A DNA stretch of 64,000 nt, taken from positions 248,001 to 312,000 of the forward strand of contig NZ_JAADJU010000004.1 of assembly GCF_012933545.1 (NCBI RefSeq), given 5' to 3'. Source of the stretch: Rouxiella aceris. GTDB lineage: Bacteria > Pseudomonadota > Gammaproteobacteria > Enterobacterales > Enterobacteriaceae. A program made the position numbers and the translations under genes. Numbering within the stretch: the stretch's first letter is position 1; every line of letters begins with the position of its first letter. This document shows positions 61,510 to 64,000 of this stretch, in pieces. The notes beneath the pieces were generated by a model, which did not search any database, was not told the DNA's origin, and saw nothing but the letters and a program-made list of their open reading frames with translations.

Positions 61510-62853
61510 TTATCGGTAGCGTTTTGTCGGGCTATTTTGATCTTGTTCGTGCAACCAGGCCAGCTTTTCAGCGATCTTGGCTTCCATCCCGCGAGCAGTG
61601 GGAAAATAGTACTGGCTGTCGGCCATTTCCGGTGGGAAGTAGTTCTCCCCGGCGGCATAGGCATTGGCTTCATTATGCGCGTAGCGATACTCGGCTCCCA
61701 GGCCCATCTCTTTCATCAGCCGGGTGGGTGCATTGCGTAAATGGTCGGGGACGTCGTAATCTGCATGCTCTTTGGCATCACGCATGGCAGCGGCAAAGGC
61801 AGTGTATACCGCATTGCTTTTCGGTGCACAGGCCAGATAAACAATCGCCTGGGCAATGGCTCTCTCTCCCTCTGCCGGGCCTATACGAGTAAAGCAGTCC
61901 CAGGCGGCCATCGCGACCTGCATGGCGCGCGGATCGGCGTTGCCGATATCTTCTGACGCAATGGCCAGCAGTCGCCGGGCCACATATAGCGGGTCGCCAC
62001 CGGCGGTAATAATGCGCGCATACCAATAGAGCGCGGCATCCGGTGCCGAACCGCGCACCGATTTATGCACCGCGGAGATCAGATCATAAAAACGATCGCC
62101 CTTGTTATCAAAGCGGGCACTGCGTTCGCCAGAGATCTCTTTTAACAGTTCCGGCGTCAGCGTACGTACTCCCTGGGCATCGATTTCAGCCATATCGGCC
62201 ATCATTTCAATGCTGTTTAACGCACGCCGTGCATCGCCATTAACCAGTTCGGCCAACATGCGACGCGTCTCGGCAGGAACCTGGATATGCTGATTGGCAT
62301 AACCCCGTTCGACGTTGTTCATGGCCTGGTCGATAACCTGCTCAATTTCTTCGCTGGTCAGTGATTTAAGCAGATAGACGCGGGCGCGGGACAATAAGGC
62401 GGAGTTAAGCTCGAACGACGGATTCTCGGTAGTGGCACCAATAAAGGTGATAGTCCCGTCTTCAATATGGGGCAGAAAGGCATCTTGCTGGCTTTTGTTA
62501 AAGCGATGCACTTCATCTACAAACAGGATAGTGCGCCTGCCGACATCACGATTTTGCCGCGCGCGTTCAATCGCCTCGCGGATCTCTTTGATGCCGGAGG
62601 TGACGGCCGAAATGCGCTCGACATCGGCATTGGCATAACGACCAATCAGTTCTGCCAGCGTGGTTTTTCCGGTACCCGGCGGTCCCCATAAAATCATCGA
62701 ATGCAGTTGTCCTGCTTCGATGGCCCGCGGCAGGGGCTTGCCGGGTGCCAGCAAATGCTGCTGACCAATGTATTCAGCCAGGGTCACCGGCCGCATACGC
62801 GCGGCCAGGGGCTGAAATTCATTATTGGAAAAATCCAGTGACAGGTTACTCAC
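61510..62853 (-). CDS. rarA: Replication-associated recombination protein RarA (MgsA)
   Basis: 447 residues, the E. coli length. Clamp-loader-like AAA+ ATPase: Walker [16 protein letters not shown], Walker [12 protein letters not shown], then a C-terminal tetramerisation domain ([21 protein letters not shown]). Acts at stalled replication forks, with SSB. 7 bp after lolA on the same strand, as in E. coli. Confidence 0.97.
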   Translation of the reverse strand: MSNLSLDFSNNEFQPLAARMRPVTLAEYIGQQHLLAPGKPLPRAIEAGQLHSMILWGPPGTGKTTLAELIGRYANADVERISAVTSGIKEIREAIERARQNRDVGRRTILFVDEVHRFNKSQQDAFLPHIEDGTITFIGATTENPSFELNSALLSRARVYLLKSLTSEEIEQVIDQAMNNVERGYANQHIQVPAETRRMLAELVNGDARRALNSIEMMADMAEIDAQGVRTLTPELLKEISGERSARFDNKGDRFYDLISAVHKSVRGSAPDAALYWYARIITAGGDPLYVARRLLAIASEDIGNADPRAMQVAMAAWDCFTRIGPAEGERAIAQAIVYLACAPKSNAVYTAFAAAMRDAKEHADYDVPDHLRNAPTRLMKEMGLGAEYRYAHNEANAYAAGENYFPPEMADSQYYFPTARGMEAKIAEKLAWLHEQDQNSPTKRYR

Positions 62854-62860
62854 AAGGTCC

Positions 62861-63472
62861 TCACTGACGCTGATCGTCTACCGTAACACCCTTAGGTGGA
62901 GTGAATTTGAATTTCGCATCATCAACCGCGGCATTTTGCTCACCTTTCAGCGCATAGGCGCTGCGTTGACCATCCTGTTCGACGGCGGTAAAGCTCTTAA
63001 TGGTCCCCGTTGGCGTAACGGTAATCGCAAACTGTTTCAGATTACCGGCGGCGGACTTGGGGGTCAGATTAAAATCATCACCTTTTTGCGTCACGTTGTA
63101 ATTGGCCCAATCGCTGCTGTCGTTACGGGTGATCAGCATAAACGGCGTATTGCCGGTGGCATTTTTCAGCCAGGTGGCGGTCACCTGTTCAACAAAGGGG
63201 TTGTAGAACCATAAGGTTTTACCGTCAGAAACCAGAATACTTTCATCTGGCGTAGTCATATGCCAGTTAAACAAGTTGGGACGTTTTACCCACAGTTGGC
63301 CTTCGCCCTGCTGCACATTGGCACCGTCAGCACCGGTTACCGTCTGGGTAAAGCTGGCATGGAAGGTATTCAGTTTGCCTAAACGGCTTTTTAAATCGCT
63401 GCTGGCATCCGCCAATACCGATCCGGAAATAAATGCAGTCAACAAACAGCCTACAGCCAATAATTTCTTCAT
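62861..63472 (-). CDS. lolA: Outer-membrane lipoprotein carrier protein LolA
   Basis: 203 residues from the ATG at 63472 (AAGG upstream, exact E. coli length). Signal peptide [21 protein letters not shown], then [20 protein letters not shown]. Periplasmic chaperone that takes lipoproteins from LolCDE to LolB. The frame is open well upstream of 63472, but that part has no signal and is not real. Followed by rarA after 7 bp. Confidence 0.97.
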   Translation of the reverse strand: MKKLLAVGCLLTAFISGSVLADASSDLKSRLGKLNTFHASFTQTVTGADGANVQQGEGQLWVKRPNLFNWHMTTPDESILVSDGKTLWFYNPFVEQVTATWLKNATGNTPFMLITRNDSSDWANYNVTQKGDDFNLTPKSAAGNLKQFAITVTPTGTIKSFTAVEQDGQRSAYALKGEQNAAVDDAKFKFTPPKGVTVDDQRQ

Positions 63473-63682
63473 TGTTATTGTTACCTTAAAATCCATTGCG
63501 AACAGACGATCTCGCCCAACCATTGGGGGGAACATCCAGGGGAGACAACCCCAGTTACCTAACTTTAGCCCAAGCCCATTGTGCTTTGATAGCTCAATCG
63601 TCTGATATAGTTTGCTTTTACGCTTCTTTGCATTCGGCTGATTGATAGGCAACCAGCGAAATGGCAGCGAACAGAATTGCCA

Positions 63683-63703
63683 AGGGCCGCTTTCGCGGCC
63701 CTT
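63683..63703 (-). terminator. ftsK terminator
   Basis: AGGGCCGC and GCGGCCCT form an 8-bp stem with a TTTC loop, 14 bp after the ftsK stop on the minus strand, with short A and T runs on both sides. Confidence 0.75.
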
Positions 63704-63716
63704 TATGCTCCTGCCA

Positions 63717-64000
63717 TCAGACTTCGTGCGGTGGCGGAGCCAGAACTTCGCGGTTGCCGTTATGGCCTGGCGCACTGACGATAGACTGCGCCTCCATTTG
63801 CTCGACAATGCGCGCCGCCCGGTTGTAACCAATGCGGAACTGACGTTGCACCCCCGAGATTGAGGCACGGCGTTTTTCGACCACAAACGCCACGGCCTGA
63901 TCGAACAGCGGATCAAGCTCCTCGCCCTCTTCCAGTCCCAGCGCACCGCCTTCGCCCTCTTCGCCGCCGCTAAGAATGTTGTCGACGTACTGCGGACGAC
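63717..64000 (-). CDS. ftsK: DNA translocase FtsK, C-terminal fragment (runs off the window)
   Basis: The last 94 codons are in the window, ending TGA at 63717-63719. They encode the winged-helix gamma domain: [12 protein letters not shown], an acidic linker, [39 protein letters not shown] and the C-terminal [12 protein letters not shown]. The gamma domain reads KOPS sequences and activates XerCD at dif. The partial is due to the window edge; no sign of truncation. Upstream of lolA, as in E. coli. Confidence 0.96.
   Translation of the reverse strand, partial: RPQYVDNILSGGEEGEGGALGLEEGEELDPLFDQAVAFVVEKRRASISGVQRQFRIGYNRAARIVEQMEAQSIVSAPGHNGNREVLAPPPHEV

Noticed and set aside
63473-63946. N-terminal extension of lolA to 361 residues
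   Set aside because: The extension overlaps the ftsK end and terminator; a normal signal peptide starts at 63472.

Overview
The window is a chromosomal stretch of an enterobacterium (Gammaproteobacteria, Enterobacterales). Protein lengths and sequences are very close to those of Escherichia coli (MukF 440, MsbA 582, AsnS 466, IhfB 94, RpsA 557 and RarA 447 residues), and gene order follows the E. coli 20-22 minute region read in the opposite direction. The ERIC repeats, the dmsABCD plus ferredoxin arrangement, the extra csp pair between ycaQ and lpxK, and the lack of elf fimbriae, ycaP and ycaL point away from Escherichia itself, towards something like Serratia, Rahnella, Ewingella or Yersinia. 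The genus is an inference.

Layout. 1-3.1 kb: ycbX, zapC, pyrD. 3.4-7.7 kb: the sulfonate operon ssuEADCB. 7.8-17.6 kb: pepN, pncB, asnS, ompF, aspC, ycbL. 17.7-29.9 kb: mepK and ldtD (peptidoglycan remodelling), the cmoM-mukF-mukE-mukB operon (chromosome condensation), elyC, ycbJ. 30.1-39.5 kb: kdsB, ycaR, ycaQ, two cold-shock genes, lpxK, msbA, comEC, ihfB; kdsB, lpxK and msbA make and flip lipopolysaccharide precursors. 39.6-45.1 kb: rpsA, cmk, aroA, serC. 45.5-52.4 kb: ycaO, focA, pflB, pflA (anaerobic pyruvate and formate metabolism). 53.1-59.6 kb: ycaD and a dmsABCD-ferredoxin operon (anaerobic DMSO/N-oxide respiration). 60-64 kb: serS, rarA, lolA and the 3' end of ftsK.

Almost all the protein genes are core housekeeping genes, so the novelty lies between them. 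(1) A 131-bp element is present in three nearly identical copies (42409, 47309, 59823). Each copy sits against a Rho-independent terminator and is flanked by direct repeats that are copies of the whole terminator hairpin (25, 19 and 19 nt). This looks like a small non-autonomous mobile element that targets terminators and duplicates them. (2) An ERIC palindrome is amplified into about 5.4 head-to-tail 127-bp units between pflA and ycaD. (3) A perfect CRP consensus site precedes a short structured, terminator-like-ended locus with no known gene (about 31.34-31.50 kb), a candidate CRP-controlled small RNA or micropeptide. (4) A 14-codon leader ORF overlaps the pflA start by ATGA. (5) A tandem csp pair has related structured leaders, and one of the two proteins has a degenerate RNA-binding motif.

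Recognisable control sites fit the genes they precede: a PurR box at pyrD, OmpR-type boxes at ompF, and FNR boxes at focA and dmsA placed about 41.5 bp before the expected transcription starts.
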